Shown here one piece after another: positions 36,101 through 49,900 of a stretch of 64,000 nt of DNA. The position numbers and the translations under genes are program-made. Positions within the stretch are counted from its first letter, which is position 1. Each line of letters begins with the position of its first letter. Origin of the DNA: Kibdelosporangium sp. MJ126-NF4 (lineage in GTDB: Bacteria > Actinomycetota > Actinomycetes > Mycobacteriales > Pseudonocardiaceae); NCBI RefSeq assembly GCF_000826545.1, contig NZ_CDME01000002.1, forward strand, positions 682,001-746,000. The letters are read 5' to 3'. The notes below the pieces were generated by a model, which saw only the letters and a list, made by a program, of their open reading frames with translations, searched no databases and had not been told where the DNA came from.

Positions 36101-39100
36101 TGGCGCTTGGTTTCCGAGGGCATTGACGCGATCGGTGACTCGCCGGCCGACCGTGGTTGGGATGTCACCGGGTTCCGCGGCGGTTTCCTGGCCGACATCG
36201 CCGAGTTCGACGCGCCGTTCTTCGGGATCTCACCGCGGGAGGCCGTGGCGATGGATCCGCAGCAGCGGCTGCTGCTCGAAACCTGTTGGGAGGCCGTCGA
36301 ACGAGCTGGCATCGATGCCGATTCGTTGCGCGGCAGCGATACCGGTGTGTTCGTCGGCGCGACGGCCCAAGACTACGGTCCCAAACTGCACGAGGCCGAC
36401 AGCGACCTTGCGGGATATCTGCTCACTGGCAACACTCCGAGTGTCGCATCGGGACGTGTCGCATACTTGCTTGGCTTGCAGGGCCCTGCGATGACAGTCG
36501 ACACCGCCTGCTCGTCGTCGCTTGTCGCCTTGCACTTGGCAGTGCAGTCGCTGCGTCACGGTGAATGTTCGCTGGCCCTTGCGGCTGGGGCCACCGTGCT
36601 GGCCAACCCTGGCATGTTCATCGAATTCGACCGGCAGCGCGGCTTGTCACCAGACGGCCGGTGCAAGGCCTTTGCTGCCGCTGCTGACGGCACCGGCTGG
36701 GCGGAGGGCGTGGGGGTTCTGCTCCTTGAGCGATTGTCGGACGCGCAGGTCAATGGTCATCGGGTGTTGGCGGTGGTGCGTGGTTCGGCGGTCAACCAGG
36801 ATGGGGCTTCCAACGGGCTGACCGCGCCGAATGGTCCGTCACAGCAGCGGGTGATTCGTCAGGCGTTGGCGAACGCCGGTCTGTCCACGTCAGACGTTGA
36901 TGTGGTGGAGGCGCACGGGACGGGCACGACCCTTGGCGACCCGATCGAGGCGCAGGCGATTCTGGCGACCTACGGACAGGATCGGAACCGGCCGTTGCTG
37001 TTGGGATCGGTGAAGTCGAACATCGGACACACCCAGGCCGCGGCGGGCATGGCTGGTGTGATCAAGATGGTCGAGGCCATGCGGCACGAGGTGCTGCCAC
37101 GCACCCTGCACGTCGATCAGCCGTCACCGCATGTCGACTGGACTGCTGGCACGGTGTCGCTGCTCACCGAGCAGCACCCGTGGCCCGCGAGTAGCCGACG
37201 CAGGCGAGCGGGTGTGTCCTCGTTCGGCGTCAGCGGCACCAACGCCCACGTGATCCTTGAAGAAGCAGCAGCCCGGAAGGCCCCCTTGACGGCAGTTGAT
37301 GCCCCGAAAGGGCTGCCATGGGTGCTGTCGGCTCGGAGTGAGTCGGCGTTGCGGGAGCGGGCCCGGGATCTCCTTGCCTACGTGGATAGTCCTGCTCACG
37401 ATGTCGGCTTCTCGCTGGCCACCACCCGGGCCCAGTTCGACCATCGCGCGGTAGTGCTGGCGGATGACCGCGCTCAGTCCCTGACCGCGTTGGCATCCGG
37501 CATCTCGTCCACAGGACTTGTCGCGGGGCAGGCGGACACGGGTGGCGGAGTCGTGCTCGTGTTCCCCGGTCAGGGTTCGCAGTGGGTGGGGATGGCCCAG
37601 GAGTTGCTGGAGTCTTCTCCGGTGTTCGCAGCGCGGATGGGCGAGTGCGCGGCGGCTCTGGCGGAGTTCGTTGACTGGTCGCTGGTTGATGTGCTCGGCG
37701 ATGAGCTGGCATTGGAGCGGGTCGACGTGGTTCAGCCGGCGCTGTGGGCTGTGCTGGTCTCGTTGGCCGAGGTGTGGCGTTCGTTCGGCGTTACCCCCTC
37801 AGCGGTGGTAGGGCACAGTCAGGGCGAGATCGCGGCGGCTGTCGTGGCGGGCGGGTTGTCTCTGGCAGGTGGCGCCCGGGTCGTCGCGTTGCGTTCACGG
37901 GTGATTCGGGACGTGCTTGCCGGCCGTGGCGGCATGGTGTCCGTGCCGTTGCCTGCTGAGCAGGTTGTGTTGAGCGACGGATTGTCGATAGCCGCGGTCA
38001 ACGGACCGAGCTCTACAGTTGTCTCCGGTGATCCGGATGCCTTGGAGCGGTTGCTGGACACGGTCGAGGATGCTCGGCGGATTCCGGTGGACTATGCGTC
38101 GCATTCGGCACACGTCGAAGCTATCCAGGAGCGTCTGCTCGCTGAGCTGGCGTCAGTCACTCCCGTTGCGGGGACTGTGGCGTTCTACTCCACCGTGACC
38201 GGTGGGCGGATGGACACCGCGGAGTTGACTGCTGACTACTGGTATCGGAACCTGCGTGAGACTGTCCGATTTGGTCAGGCGACCGAGGCGTTGCTGGGCA
38301 GTGGTCATGGTGTGTTCATCGAGGTGAGTCCGCATCCGGTGTTGACTGTGGGGATGCCGGACGACGTTGTGGCGTTGGGGACGTTGCGGCGCGGCGATGG
38401 CGGTTGGTCGCGGCTGGTGACTTCGTTGGCTGAGGCTTATGTCCGCGGTGTCGACGTGGACTGGCGTCCGCTTTTCCCGGATGCCAATGTGGTGGATCTG
38501 CCGACCTATCCGTTCCAGCGCAGGCGTTACTGGCACCAATCGGTGTCGCGCCGCACGACATCATACGTGGACAGTGCTGTCGAGGAGGACGAACCAGCGT
38601 TCGTGCGAGACATCGCGGCGCTCGCTCCGGCGGACCGGGATCGAGCGATCAGCACGCTGGTGAGCCATGAGACTGCCACAGTGCTCGGACATTTGTCCGC
38701 CGAGCACCTGGCCACCGGCAAAGCCTTCAAACAGCTGGGCTTCGACTCGATGACAGCCGTAGACCTCCGCAATCGGCTGAACGCCAGGACTGGTCTCCGG
38801 TTACCGCCCACAGTGCTGTACGACCACCCAACGCCCGAGGCGCTGGCCGACCATCTGCGCACGCTGATCAGCGGATCCTCGAGCGAGGCTCCCGTGCGGA
38901 CTGTGGTGGCGAACGCCGGCGACCCGATCGCCATCGTGGCGATGAGCTGTCGGCTGCCTGGTGGAGTCGGCAGTCCGGATGAGTTCTGGCAGCTGCTGTC
39001 CGATGAAGTGGACGCCATGGGCGCGTTCCCGACGGATCGCGGGTGGGATCTCGACGCGCTGTTCGGCGGCGAGCGGCCACATCCCCGATCTGGTGGCTTC

Positions 39101-42100
39101 CTGTACGACCTGGGCTGGTTCGACGCGGAGTTCTTCGGCATCTCGCCGCGAGAGGCCCTGGCGATGGACCCGCAGCAGCGGGTGCTGCTGGAAACCTCGT
39201 GGGAGGTGTTCGAGCGAGCCGGGATGGACCCGCATTCGTTGCGTGGCAGCGACACTGGCGTGTTCATCGGCGCGATACCGCAGGACTACGGGCCACGGCC
39301 ACACGAGGCGCCCGAGGACTTCCAGGGCTACCTGATCACCGGGAACACCGGAAGCGTGGTCTCCGGTCGGCTGTCCTACCTGTTCGGCTTCGAGGGCGGC
39401 GCCGTGACCATCGACACCGGCTGTTCGTCCGCGCTGGTCGCGTTACACGTGGCCAGCCAGTCGTTGCGGCAAGGTGAATGCTCGCTCGCACTGGTCGGTG
39501 CCGTGGCTGCGATGCCGAGTCCCGCGATCTTCACCGAGTTCACCCGTCACGGCGGCTTGGCCTCGGACGGTCGTTGCAAGGCGTTCGCTGCGGCGGCTGA
39601 TGGGACCGGGTGGGCGGAGGGCGTTGGCGTGCTGCTGTTGGAGCGGCTGTCGGATGCGCGAGCCAACGGTCACCAGGTGTTGGCGGTGGTTCGTGGGTCG
39701 GCAGTGAACCAGGATGGCGCCTCGAACGGGCTGACCGCGCCGAATGGATTGGCGCAGCAGCGGGTGATCCGTCAGGCAGTGGCCAGTGCGGGTCTGTCGA
39801 CGTCGGATGTCGATGTGGTCGAAGCGCACGGCACCGGTACGACGCTGGGTGATCCGATCGAGGCGCAGGCGATTCTGGCCACCTACGGGCAGGATCGGGA
39901 TCGGCCGTTGCTGCTGGGATCGGTGAAGTCGAACATCGGGCACACGCAGGCCGCCGCGGGTATGGTCGGCGTGATCAAGATGGTGCTGGCGATGCGGCAC
40001 GGTATGGTGCCGCGGACGTTGCACGTGGACTCGCCCAGCCCACACGTTGACTGGTCGGCCGGCTCGGTCGAGCTGGTCACCGAGGCTCAGCCGTGGCCCG
40101 AATCCGGCAGGCCGCGGCGGGCCGGTGTGTCGGCCTTCGGGGTCAGTGGCACCAACAGCCACGTGATCATCGAGGAGCTACCTGACAGCCAACTGCCTGC
40201 GGAGCGTCCGTCGGAGGCGGTCGTGCCCTGGGTGTTGTCCGCGCGGAGCCAGTCCGCGCTGTTGGCGCAAGCCGAGAATCTTGTGTCCTATGTGGATGAC
40301 CGGGCCGGTGTCGGTCTCACGCTGGCCACGACCCGGGCGAGGTTCGAGCATCGCGCCGTGGTGGTGGATCCAGATGAGGACTCGATACGGGCTTTGGCCG
40401 AGGGACGTCCGCACGCTCAGGTGGTGACCGGTGTGGCCGCGCGGTCGAGTAATGCGGTTTTTGTGTTCCCTGGGCAGGGTTCGCAGTGGGTGGGGATGGC
40501 TCTCGAGTTGTTGGAGTCGTCAGCTGTGTTCGCCGAGCGGATGAGCGAGTGCGCGGTCGCCCTGGAGAAGTTCATCGACTGGCGCCTGGTGGACGCGCTT
40601 GGTGATGAGGGGATGTTGGCGCGGGTTGATGTTGTGCAGCCGGTGTTGTGGGCTGTGATGGTGTCGTTGGCTGAGGTGTGGCGTTCGTTTGGTGTTGTGC
40701 CTTCGGCGGTGGTGGGGCATTCGCAGGGTGAGATCGCGGCTGCTGTGGTTGCTGGTGGGTTGTCGCTGGTGGACGGCGCTCGCGTGGTGGCGTTGCGTTC
40801 TCAGGTGATTCGGGACGTGTTGGCCGGTCGCGGCGGGATGGTGTCGGTCCCGCTGTCGCCAGATGATCTGCGGTTGGCCGAAGGACTGTCGGTGGCCGCG
40901 GTGAACGGGCCGAACTCCACTGTGGTTTCCGGTGATCCGGATGCGTTGGAACGGTTGTTGGTCTCGGTTGAGGGTGCTCGGCGGATTCCGGTGGATTATG
41001 CGTCGCATTCGGTTCAGGTGGAGGCGATCCAGGATCGGTTGTTGGCCGATTTGGCGGGGATCGCTCCTGTTGCAGGAGATGTGGCGTTCTACTCCACCGT
41101 GACCGGCGAGCGGATGGACACCGCGGAGTTGACTGCCGAATACTGGTACCGCAACCTGCGTGAGACCGTCCAATTTGATCAGACGGTCAAGACGTTACGC
41201 CAAGCAGGCCGTAGCGTGTTCATTGAGGTGAGTCCGCATCCGGTGTTGACCGTGGGGATACAGGACGACGTTGTGGCGTTGGGGACGTTGCGGCGCGGCG
41301 ATGGTGGTTGGTCGCGGTTGCTGACTTCGTTGGCCGAAGCCTATGTTCACGGCGTCGACGTGGCTTGGCGCCCTGCCTTTCCCGACACCAACACAGTTGA
41401 TCTGCCGACGTATCCGTTCCAGCGCAAGCAGTACTGGCTTGTCCCCACGCGCGCTGAGTCGGCTGGGGCGTCGGCGCATCCCATTCTGAACGCTGTCGTG
41501 CCGTTGGCTGACGGTGACGGCGTCGTGCTGACCGGCCGGCTGTCGCTGCAGGACCAACCGTGGTTGGCGGACCACGCCGTGCACGGTGTGGTGCTGCTCC
41601 CGGGGGCCGCCTTCATCGAGCTGGCGACCTGGGCCGGTCACGAGGTCGGCTGCGATCGGGTGGACGAGCTGATCCTGGAAGCCCCACTGGTACTGACCGA
41701 ACAAGGCGCCGTCGCTGTCCAGATGTTCGTGAGCGGCCCGGATGAGGACGGTCGCCGTTCGGTGACGGTGCATTCCCGGCCGGACAACGACGGGACGTGG
41801 ACCAAGCACGCCACCGGGACTCTCTTGCCAGGCGAGGGCTCGCGGTCGGCGCTGCCGGTTTGGCCGCCGCAACACGCTGAAGCGATCGACCTGGACGGCC
41901 TGCAGAATCACATTGTCCAGGCTGGCTATCACTACGGACCGACATTCCAAGGTATCCGGGCCGCGTGGCGACGAGACGGTGAGATCTTCGCCGAAGTCGA
42001 CCTGGCCGAACAAGGTCACGACGATGCCCGGCGGTTCGGACTGCACCCGGCGTTGCTGGACATCGCTCTCCAGCCGCTCATGTCCGGCGGGTTGCTCCCG

Positions 42101-43948
42101 GATTTCGGAGACACCGCTCATCTGCCGTTCTGTTGGCGGGGCGTCACGTTGCACGCCACCGGCGCGACCACCCTGCGAGTACACCTTCAGTCGGTTAGTG
42201 CCGACAGCATCAGTGTGTCCGTCGCAGACAGCGCCGGGAACGCCGTCGGTACGATCGATCAGCTCGTGGTGCGGCCCATCGCGGCGCGGCAACTTCAACG
42301 CGACTCGTTGTTCAAGGTGGAGTGGATACCCGCGGAGTCCGGTCCGGCGCTGGATGTGCCGATCGAGATCCGAACCATTCCAGTGGCCGGATCGGTGCGG
42401 GCAGCGACCGCCGATGCGTTGCGTCTCGTGCAGTCCTGGCTGGCTGAGGACCGAGCGGAGATCCTCGTGATCGCCACGAATGGAGCCGTGGCGGTACGGC
42501 CGGACGAACCCCTTCGCGACTCGGCTCAGGCGGCGGTATGGGGCCTGGTCCGGTCAGCACAGTCCGAGCATCCAGACCGGTTCGTCTTGGTGGACTCGGA
42601 CGGCTCCATGGACCTGGCGGGCTTGCCGGCGGACGAACCGGAGGTCGCGCTGCGCGATGGACGTGCTTACGTGCCACGACTGGCTCGGGTCACGGCCGAC
42701 CACACTGCGAAGCTGAATCCAGACGGTACGGTGTTGATCACGGGCGGCAACGGCACGCTCGGCGGCCTGCTCGCCCGTCATCTGGTGACGGAGCACGGTG
42801 TGCGTCGCCTCGTGCTCACCAGCCGGACTGGGATCAGCGATGTGGCTGAGGAGCTGACCGCTCACGGCGCCCAGGTGCGGGTCGTGGCATGCGACGCCGC
42901 CGACAGGGCTGCGGTTGAGTCGCTTCTCGCCGAGATCCCGGATCTGACCTCGGTTGTGCACGCCGCAGGAGTTCTTGACGACGGGATCGTCACCTCGTTG
43001 ACGCCCGAGCGGATCGACACGGTGCTTCGGCCGAAGGTGGACGCCGCACTGCACCTGCACGAGTTGACCAAGGATCGCGAGCTGTCGGCGTTCATCCTGT
43101 TCTCCTCAGCCTCGGCCCTGTTCGGGATGGCGGGGCAGGCCAGCTACGCCGCCGCCAACTCCTATCTGGACGCGTTGGCCCAGCAGCGGCGTGCCGCGGG
43201 GCTGCCAGCTGTGTCGCTGGCTTGGGGCTTCTGGGAACACCGGTCGGGCTTGACCGGACATCTGAGCGAGACCGACCTGAACCGGGTGCGAAGGGTCGGA
43301 ATCGGTCCACTCTCGACAGCGGAGGGCCTCGCGCTCTTCGACGCGGCGCTCGGCGCCGAGCCCGCGGTACTGGTGCCGGTCCGCCTGGACACAGCCGGAC
43401 TGCGCCAACCGCCGCCGCTGTTGCGCGGCCTGGTCCGTGTCCCACGCCGCCGGGTGGTGCAGGACGAGGACCTGGTCCAGCGACTCGCCAACCTGTCGGA
43501 TGTGGAGCGTGACCAGGCCTTGGTGGACGTGGTTCGAAAGCACGGCGCCGCCGTGCTCGGCCATGCCTCGGTTGACGCGGTCCCACCAGATCGGGCGTTC
43601 TCCGAGCTCGGCTTCGACTCGCTCACCGCGGTGGAACTGCGCAACCGGCTGATCACCGCGACCGGATTGCGGCTCCCGCCGACCGTGGTCTTCGACCATC
43701 CGACGGCCGCCGCGTTGGCTGTCCACATCGGATCGGAGCTGCGGCCGGACACGCCGCCGGTGCTCACCGAGCTCGATCGCCTGCTTGACCGGGTCCGCGG
43801 TGATACGGAGACGCGCAACGCCGTGCTGTCGAGAATGCGGTCGGTGTTGTCCAGTTGGGAGGACGTGGCGGAGTCCGATGAGGACGTCGAGTCCGCTGAC
43901 GACGACGAACTGTTCGACCTGATCCAGCGCGAGTTCGGCAAGTCATGA
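33182..43948 (+). CDS. Type I modular polyketide synthase 1: loading module, module 1, module 2
   Basis: The order is KSQ-AT-ACP, KS-AT-ACP, KS-AT-DH-KR-ACP. In the loading KS the active cysteine is glutamine (VDAAQSSS, about residue 163), the mark of a decarboxylating KSQ; its AT has GHSQGEIA (Ser about 606) and YASH (about 697), predicting methylmalonyl, so a propionyl starter. Module 1 (from about 36035) has an active KS Cys (about 1110), a methylmalonyl AT and an ACP (Ser about 1856), but no reductive domain. Module 2 (from about 38920) has a KS (TGCSSA, Cys about 2081), methylmalonyl AT, DH with [10 protein letters not shown] (His about 2798), KR with GGNGTLGG and LDD (B-type, Tyr about 3322) and ACP (Ser about 3480). 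A C-terminal acidic docking tail follows. ATG 33182 overlaps the leader stop; GTG 33179 is the alternative. Confidence 0.95.
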   Translation: MSREPIAVIGCSCRLPMAPNVGAFWRLLTDGADAVGEVPAERADLGPEQGRAGFLDRVDEFDAGFFGIPPTEAVALDPRQRLTLELGWEALEDAAIVPGRLRDTRTGVFIGATGDDYATIAHRRGLDGITTYSLTGLNRGMLANRLSYTLGLRGPSLTVDAAQSSSLVAIHLAVESLRAGESSVALAGGVNLILAPDSTVAVSLFGGLSPDSRCHTFDARANGYVRGEGGAIVVLKRLADAVADGDPVYCVIRGSAVDNDGGGESLTSPVRASQEDAIRLACRDSGVEPGEVQYVELHGTGTRVGDPIEAAALGAALATVPGREDPLLVGSVKTNIGHLEGAAGVAGLLKAVLCLRHRQLVPSLNFARPNPAIPMADLNLRVQLDTEPWPRPDRRLVAGVSAFGMGGTNCHVVLSDWDSQSDPPPRRLGGPVPWLVSAKTHEALRAQARGLADLDDTDDPVDIGYSLAYTRSLFDQRAVIIGADHDALRDGARMLADGEAASSVVRGPALPRPVTGTVFVFPGQGPQWTGMAVDLIESSEVFTARMTECAAALAPYVDWDLFDVLRDEQALERVDVVQPTLWAVMVSLAELWRSQGVSPSVVVGHSQGEIAAACVAGALSLADGARVVALRARALLELSGRGGLVAVPLPPDQVPLVEGLSVAALNGPSATVVAGEPRALDEICALVPDARRIPVDYASHSVQVETIRDRMLADLTPITPKSSDIAFVSTVTGERVDTAGLDAMYWYRSLRQPVQFEPVVRRLLDHGVFIEVSPHPVLTMGIQQTADSARADVLVLGTLRRGEGGAERFLKSLAEAHVHGVAVDWGPALSGGRRVALPTYAFQRQRYWLGSAEPARPVADTRDCLELVRSEAAAVLGRGRSGDIVAELTFRDLGFDSLLAIELRNRLVRATGVRLPSSALFDYPTPAELAGYLADGTPEPQITPAATTPVDEPIAIVAMSCRYPGGVRSPEDLWRLVSEGIDAIGDSPADRGWDVTGFRGGFLADIAEFDAPFFGISPREAVAMDPQQRLLLETCWEAVERAGIDADSLRGSDTGVFVGATAQDYGPKLHEADSDLAGYLLTGNTPSVASGRVAYLLGLQGPAMTVDTACSSSLVALHLAVQSLRHGECSLALAAGATVLANPGMFIEFDRQRGLSPDGRCKAFAAAADGTGWAEGVGVLLLERLSDAQVNGHRVLAVVRGSAVNQDGASNGLTAPNGPSQQRVIRQALANAGLSTSDVDVVEAHGTGTTLGDPIEAQAILATYGQDRNRPLLLGSVKSNIGHTQAAAGMAGVIKMVEAMRHEVLPRTLHVDQPSPHVDWTAGTVSLLTEQHPWPASSRRRRAGVSSFGVSGTNAHVILEEAAARKAPLTAVDAPKGLPWVLSARSESALRERARDLLAYVDSPAHDVGFSLATTRAQFDHRAVVLADDRAQSLTALASGISSTGLVAGQADTGGGVVLVFPGQGSQWVGMAQELLESSPVFAARMGECAAALAEFVDWSLVDVLGDELALERVDVVQPALWAVLVSLAEVWRSFGVTPSAVVGHSQGEIAAAVVAGGLSLAGGARVVALRSRVIRDVLAGRGGMVSVPLPAEQVVLSDGLSIAAVNGPSSTVVSGDPDALERLLDTVEDARRIPVDYASHSAHVEAIQERLLAELASVTPVAGTVAFYSTVTGGRMDTAELTADYWYRNLRETVRFGQATEALLGSGHGVFIEVSPHPVLTVGMPDDVVALGTLRRGDGGWSRLVTSLAEAYVRGVDVDWRPLFPDANVVDLPTYPFQRRRYWHQSVSRRTTSYVDSAVEEDEPAFVRDIAALAPADRDRAISTLVSHETATVLGHLSAEHLATGKAFKQLGFDSMTAVDLRNRLNARTGLRLPPTVLYDHPTPEALADHLRTLISGSSSEAPVRTVVANAGDPIAIVAMSCRLPGGVGSPDEFWQLLSDEVDAMGAFPTDRGWDLDALFGGERPHPRSGGFLYDLGWFDAEFFGISPREALAMDPQQRVLLETSWEVFERAGMDPHSLRGSDTGVFIGAIPQDYGPRPHEAPEDFQGYLITGNTGSVVSGRLSYLFGFEGGAVTIDTGCSSALVALHVASQSLRQGECSLALVGAVAAMPSPAIFTEFTRHGGLASDGRCKAFAAAADGTGWAEGVGVLLLERLSDARANGHQVLAVVRGSAVNQDGASNGLTAPNGLAQQRVIRQAVASAGLSTSDVDVVEAHGTGTTLGDPIEAQAILATYGQDRDRPLLLGSVKSNIGHTQAAAGMVGVIKMVLAMRHGMVPRTLHVDSPSPHVDWSAGSVELVTEAQPWPESGRPRRAGVSAFGVSGTNSHVIIEELPDSQLPAERPSEAVVPWVLSARSQSALLAQAENLVSYVDDRAGVGLTLATTRARFEHRAVVVDPDEDSIRALAEGRPHAQVVTGVAARSSNAVFVFPGQGSQWVGMALELLESSAVFAERMSECAVALEKFIDWRLVDALGDEGMLARVDVVQPVLWAVMVSLAEVWRSFGVVPSAVVGHSQGEIAAAVVAGGLSLVDGARVVALRSQVIRDVLAGRGGMVSVPLSPDDLRLAEGLSVAAVNGPNSTVVSGDPDALERLLVSVEGARRIPVDYASHSVQVEAIQDRLLADLAGIAPVAGDVAFYSTVTGERMDTAELTAEYWYRNLRETVQFDQTVKTLRQAGRSVFIEVSPHPVLTVGIQDDVVALGTLRRGDGGWSRLLTSLAEAYVHGVDVAWRPAFPDTNTVDLPTYPFQRKQYWLVPTRAESAGASAHPILNAVVPLADGDGVVLTGRLSLQDQPWLADHAVHGVVLLPGAAFIELATWAGHEVGCDRVDELILEAPLVLTEQGAVAVQMFVSGPDEDGRRSVTVHSRPDNDGTWTKHATGTLLPGEGSRSALPVWPPQHAEAIDLDGLQNHIVQAGYHYGPTFQGIRAAWRRDGEIFAEVDLAEQGHDDARRFGLHPALLDIALQPLMSGGLLPDFGDTAHLPFCWRGVTLHATGATTLRVHLQSVSADSISVSVADSAGNAVGTIDQLVVRPIAARQLQRDSLFKVEWIPAESGPALDVPIEIRTIPVAGSVRAATADALRLVQSWLAEDRAEILVIATNGAVAVRPDEPLRDSAQAAVWGLVRSAQSEHPDRFVLVDSDGSMDLAGLPADEPEVALRDGRAYVPRLARVTADHTAKLNPDGTVLITGGNGTLGGLLARHLVTEHGVRRLVLTSRTGISDVAEELTAHGAQVRVVACDAADRAAVESLLAEIPDLTSVVHAAGVLDDGIVTSLTPERIDTVLRPKVDAALHLHELTKDRELSAFILFSSASALFGMAGQASYAAANSYLDALAQQRRAAGLPAVSLAWGFWEHRSGLTGHLSETDLNRVRRVGIGPLSTAEGLALFDAALGAEPAVLVPVRLDTAGLRQPPPLLRGLVRVPRRRVVQDEDLVQRLANLSDVERDQALVDVVRKHGAAVLGHASVDAVPPDRAFSELGFDSLTAVELRNRLITATGLRLPPTVVFDHPTAAALAVHIGSELRPDTPPVLTELDRLLDRVRGDTETRNAVLSRMRSVLSSWEDVAESDEDVESADDDELFDLIQREFGKS

Positions 43949-43963
43949 GGGGGTGACGGTGCC

Positions 43964-46900
43964 GTGGCGAATGAAGAGAAGCTTCGTGAGCACCTGAAGT
44001 GGATGACCTCGGAACTCCGGCAGGCTCGCCGGAGCCTCGCGGAGAGTGAGTCCAAAGCCAGAGAGCCGATCGCCATCGTGTCGATGAGCTGCCGGTTCCC
44101 CGGTGGGGTGCGCTCACCGGAGCAGCTGTGGCAGTTGGTGTTGGACGGCCGGGACGCCATCACGCCGGTGCCGGCCGATCGCGGTTGGAACATCGGCCGG
44201 ATGTATCACCCGGACCCGGACCAACCCGGCTCGACCTACGTGCGGGAGGGTGGCTTTCTCACCGACGCGGCCGAGTTCGACCCGGAGTTCTTCGGCATCG
44301 CGCCGCGTGAGGCATTGGCCATGGATCCGCAGCAGCGGTTGCTGCTGGAGACCGCGTGGGAGGCGTTCGAGCGGGCTGGGATGGACCCGGCGGCTATGCG
44401 AGGTAGCCGGACCGGCGTGTTCGCCGGCGTGATGTATCACGACTACGGGACTCGGGTGGCCGAGGTTCCGGCGGAGATCGAGGGATATCTCGTCAACGGC
44501 AGTGCCGGCGGAATCGCGTCCGGCCGGGTTGCCTACTCCTTCGGGCTTGAGGGACCGGCCGTCACGGTCGACACGGCCTGCTCCTCGGCGCTGGTGGCGC
44601 TGCACCTGGCCGCCCAGGCGTTGCGTCAAGGCGAATGCGACATGGCGCTCGCAGGCGGCGTGACGGTGCTGTCAACGCCCCAGTTGCTGGTTGAGTTGAG
44701 CCGTCAGCGCGGGTTGGCTCCGGATGGACGATCGAAGGCTTTTTCGGCGCACGCTGACGGATTCGGCCCCGGCGAGGGCGCCGGTTTGCTGTTGCTGGAA
44801 CGGTTGTCGGATGCGCGAGCCAATGGTCATCGGGTGTTGGCGGTGGTTCGCGGTTCGGCAGTGAACCAGGATGGTGCGTCGAACGGGTTGACTGCGCCGA
44901 ATGGTCCGTCGCAGCAGCGGGTGATCCGGCAGGCGTTGGCCAGCGCAGATCTGTCCACATCTGACGTTGACGTGGTGGAGGCGCACGGCACAGGCACGTC
45001 TCTCGGTGATCCGATCGAGGCGCAGGCGTTGCTGGCCACTTACGGCCAGGATCGTGACCAGCCGTTGTGGTTGGGGTCGGTGAAGTCGAACATCGGGCAC
45101 GCGCAGGCCGCCGCTGGGGTGGCCGGCGTGATCAAGATGGTCATGGCAATGCGGCACGGCATCGTGCCACGGACATTGCACGCCGACGAGCCGTCGCCGC
45201 ATATCGACTGGTCGTCTGGCGCGGTTCGCCTGGTGACCGAAACGACTTCGTGGCCTGAGCAGGACCGGCCCCGGCGAGCGGCCGTGTCGTCCTTCGGGGC
45301 GAGCGGCACCAACGCGCACACCATTCTCGAGCAGGTCGAGGACCCTGAGGACACCCGCCCGGAACCTCGTTCGGTGAAGCTGCCTTGGGTATTGTCCGCT
45401 CGCACGGAGTCAGCCTTGCGGGAACAGGCCCGCAACCTGTCCGCTGTGGATGCACGGGCCGATGACATCGGGCTGTCGCTGGCTGGTCGGTCCGGGTTCG
45501 CGCGCCGAGCGGTAGCGCTGGGGGATTCCGCCGCGGACTTGCGGACTGGACTGGGTGTGCTGGCTGGCGGTGAGCTGGCCGGCGATGTGGTGCGGGGTTC
45601 GGTGGTCCCTGACGCTGACCGGGTGGTTTTCGTGTTTCCCGGTCAGGGTTCGCAGTGGGTGGGGATGGCCCAGGAGTTGTTGGCGTCCAGCCCCGTGTTC
45701 GCCGCGCGGATGGCTGAGTGCGCGGTTGCTCTTGACAGGTTTGTCGAGTGGTCGTTGGTGGATGTTCTCGGCGATGAGGACATGCTGGGTCGAGTTGATG
45801 TCCTGCAGCCTGTTCTGTGGGCTGTGATGGTGTCGTTGGCTGAGGTCTGGCGCTCCTACGGCGTTGTTCCGGCAGCCGTGGTAGGGCATTCGCAGGGTGA
45901 GATCGCCGCCGCAGTGGTAGCCGGTGGACTGTCGCTGGTGGACGGCGCTCGTGTTGTGGCGCTGCGTTCCCTGGTGATTCGAGATGTCTTGGCGGGTCAC
46001 GGCGGCATGGTCTCTGTCCCATTGCCGCCGAATGCGCTGCAGTTGGCGGATGGGTTGTCCGTCGCCGCGGTGAACGGGCCGAACTCGACAGTGGTTTCCG
46101 GTGATCCGGACCCGTTGGAGCGGCTCTTGTCCGCTGTGGAGGGCGCTCGACGGATCTCCGTGGACTATGCGTCGCATTCGGCACACGTCGAAGCTATCCA
46201 GGAGCGTCTGCTCGCTGAGCTGGCGTCAGTCACTCCCGTTGCGGGGACTGTGGCGTTCTACTCCACCGTGACCGGTGGGCGGATGGACACCGCGGAGTTG
46301 ACTGCTGACTACTGGTATCGGAACCTGCGTGAGACTGTCCGATTCGGCCAGACGACCGAGGCGTTGCTGGGCAGCGGTCATGGTGTGTTCATCGAGGTGA
46401 GCCCGCATCCGGTGTTGACCGTGGGGATGCAGGAGACCATCTCTGACGGCAACGCTGTGGCGTTGGGGACGTTGCGGCGCGGCGACGGTGGCTGGTCGCG
46501 GCTGTTGACCTCACTGGCTGAGGCTTACGCGCACGGTGTCGCGGTGGATTGGCGTCCTGTTTTCCCGGACGCGCGAATGGTCGACCTGCCGGTTTATCCG
46601 TTCCAGCGCACGCGGTATTGGTTGGAGTCCTCGCGGTCGACCGGTGACGTGACCGCGGCCGGGCTGAGGTCGACGGGACATCCCCTGCTGGCGGCCGCGG
46701 TGGAATTGGCCGAGGCGGATGGCGTGTTGCTGACCGGCGTCCTGTCGGTCGAGGCACATCCTTGGCTGGCGGACCACGCTGTTCATGGTGTGGTGCTGTT
46801 GCCGGGTACTGCCATGGTCGAGTTGGCGTTGCACGCCGGTGACCAGGTCGGCTGCGATCAGCTGGACGAGTTGACGCTGCACGCTCCTTTGGTGTTGCCC

Positions 46901-49900
46901 GAAGGTGCGCTTGTACAGATACAGATCGCGGTCAGCGCACCAGAAGAGGGTGGGCCGCGCTCGGTATCGGTGTTCTCCCGGCTGGGTGATGACCAGCCGT
47001 GGGTCCGCCACGCCACCGGCATGCTCGCCATCGCCGGCTCGCGGAAGGCCTTGGCCGACCTGACCGAGTGGCCGGTCGCCGACGCGCAACCTGTTGACGT
47101 GACCGGGTTCTACGAGCGTTTCGCCGAACTCGGGTTCGCGTATGGTCCGGTGTTCGCGGGGCTGCGGGCGGCGTGGGCTCGTGGCGATGAGATTTTCGCC
47201 GAGGTCGTTCTCGATTCGTCCGATGTGGACGGGTTCGGAGTGCATCCTGCCCTGTTGGACGCCGCGTTGCATGCGGCTGTCTTGGGTGGCGTGGACATAG
47301 GTGGCGGGTCTTTACCGTTCGCGTTCAGCGGGGTTCAGGTGCACGCTACCGGAGCCACCGCTGTCCGGGTTCGGATTGTGCCGGTCAGCCGTGACACCGT
47401 CGCCATCACCGTTGCCGACCACGCTGGCCTCCCGGTGGCGACCATCGATTCGCTCGCCGTCCGGCCTGTCACCGCGCAACAACTCGCCCAGACCACCCCG
47501 CTGTTCCGGGTGGGCTGGAGCCGGTTGTCCGCCGTCGCTGTCGGTTCGGACTTGCCGGATGACGTTGTGGTGCAGTCGGTCGGTTCGGAGCCGGGTGATC
47601 TGGCCGGTGGCGTGCGGGCGGTGCTCTCGCGGGTGTTGGGCGTGGTCCGGGAATGGGTGGATTCGGGTTCCTCGAGTCGCTTGGCGCTGATCACTGAGGG
47701 TGCGGTCGCTGCCGACGACAACGACGTCCCAGACCCGGTGCTGGCGGCCGTGTGGGGGTTCGTGCGGTCGGCGCAGTCGGAGTATCCGGGCGACGTCGTG
47801 CTGGTCGACACCGACGGCTCGGAAGCGTCCCAGGAGGTACTTGCCGGGGCGTTGGCGTCGGGTGAGCCGCAGGTGGCCCTGCGTCGCGGCGAAGTGTGGC
47901 TGCCGAGGCTCGACCCAGTGACGGATGCGGCCTCCAGAGAGGTTTCCGGCTTCGGCTCGGGCAGTGTGCTGATCACCGGTGGTACTGGCACGTTGGGGCG
48001 GATCGTGGCCAGGCATCTGATCGTCGCGCATGGTGTCCGGCGGGTGGTTTTGGTCAGCCGGAGTGGCGGTGAGGTGGGGGATCTAGCCGGGTTGGGTGCG
48101 GAGGTCCGGGTGGCGGTGTGTGATGCCGCCGATCGCGACGCACTGGCCTCGGTGATCGCAGAGATTCCGGATCTGACCGCGGTGGTGCACGCGGCTGGTG
48201 TCCTTGATGACGCGGTCGTCTCGGCGATGACCACCGAACAGGTGGACCGGGTATTGCGGGCCAAGGTCGATGTGGCGGTGAACCTGCATGACCTGACCGA
48301 CGGGGTGGACTTGTCGGCGTTTGTGGTGTTCTCGTCAGCCGCTGGCGTGCTGGGCAGCGCGGGGCAGGCTGGTTATGCGGCGGCCAACGCGTTTCTGGAC
48401 GGGTTGGCGCTGCGCCGACAGCTGGCGGGGTTGCCCGCGACCTCATTGGCTTGGGGGTTGTGGGAACAGGCCAGTGGTATGACGGCGGGGTTGGCTGAGG
48501 TTGACCGTGCGCGGCTGGCTCGATCGGGTGTTCGTCCACTGTCTACAGTGGAAGCCTTGAACCTGTTCGACATGGCGCTCACGTCTGGTGAAGCCGCCGT
48601 TGTGCCGATCAAGCTTGATCGGACCGCGATCTCCGGTGTGGTGCCGGCAGTATTGCGGGGTTCAGCGCGTTCTGGTGTTCGCCGGGTTGTCGGTTCGGGC
48701 GATGGCGATGGGTTCGTTGGCCGGCTGATGGGATTGTCCGGGGCGGATCGTCAGCGTGAGTTGTTGTCGATGGTGCGGTTCTGTGTGGCCGCGGTGTTGG
48801 GGCATGAGGGCATTGAGGGCGTTTCGGAGGGTCGGCCGTTCAAGGAGTTGGGGTTCGACTCGTTGATGGCGGTCGAGTTGCGTAATCGGCTCGCCAGTGT
48901 GACTGGGGTGCGCCTGTCGCCGACGCTTGTCTTTGACTATCCGACGCCGTTGGCGCTGGCAAAGCATCTCGGCGGAGAGCTTCTTGGTGGCGGCGCGGCT
49001 GTTGTGCGGACAGTGTCGAGCACGAGTCTCACGGATGACCCGGTTGTGATCGTGTCGATGGGCTGCCGGTTCCCAGGCGGTGTGGCTTCGCCGGCGGACT
49101 TGTGGCGGTTGGTGGTCGATGGACGCGATGTGGTCGCGGGGTTTCCCACCGACCGTGGTTGGGATCTGGCCGGGTTGTACGACCCCGACCCGGACGCACC
49201 GGGCAAGAGCTACGTCCGGGACGGCGGGTTCTTGAGCGATGTGGCCGGGTTCGACGCGGAGTTCTTCGGTATCTCGCCACGCGAGGCGCTGGCGATGGAC
49301 CCACAGCAGCGGCTGTTGCTGGAGGTGGTCTGGGAGACGCTGGAACGTGCGGGTGTCCAGCCGGAGTCGCTGCGGGGGAGTGCGACCGGTGTTTACGTGG
49401 GCGCGATGCAGAGTACCTACGCGGTGGGATATCCGGTCGTTGACGGGCTTGAAAGCCATCTGCTGACTGGGAACAGCGCCAGCGTCGCGTCCGGGCGGGT
49501 CGCCTACACCTTCGGGCTTGAGGGACCGGCCGTGACAGTGGACACGGCTTGTTCGTCTTCATTGGTGGCATTGCATCTGGCGTCGCAGGCGTTGCGTCAG
49601 GGCGAGTGTGACTTGGCGTTGGTCGGCGGCGTCACGGTGATGGCGGCCCCCGACGCGTTCGCAGCCTTCAGTCGGCAGCGCGGGTTGTCGCCAGACGGCC
49701 GTTGCCGGGCATTCGCGGCTTCGGCGGATGGGACTGGTTGGGCCGAGGGTGTCGGCGTGTTGTTGGTGGAGCGGTTGTCGGACGCACGCCGCAACGGGCA
49801 TCAAGTTCTGGCGGTCGTGCGTTCGACTGCGACCAACCAGGATGGCGCCACCAACGGATTGACTGCGCCGAACGGCCCTGCACAGCAAAGGGTGATTCGG

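Noticed and set aside
41195..42298. Long minus-strand frames opposite the PKS genes
   Set aside because: They mirror PKS coding sequence in the complementary frame and show no family features.
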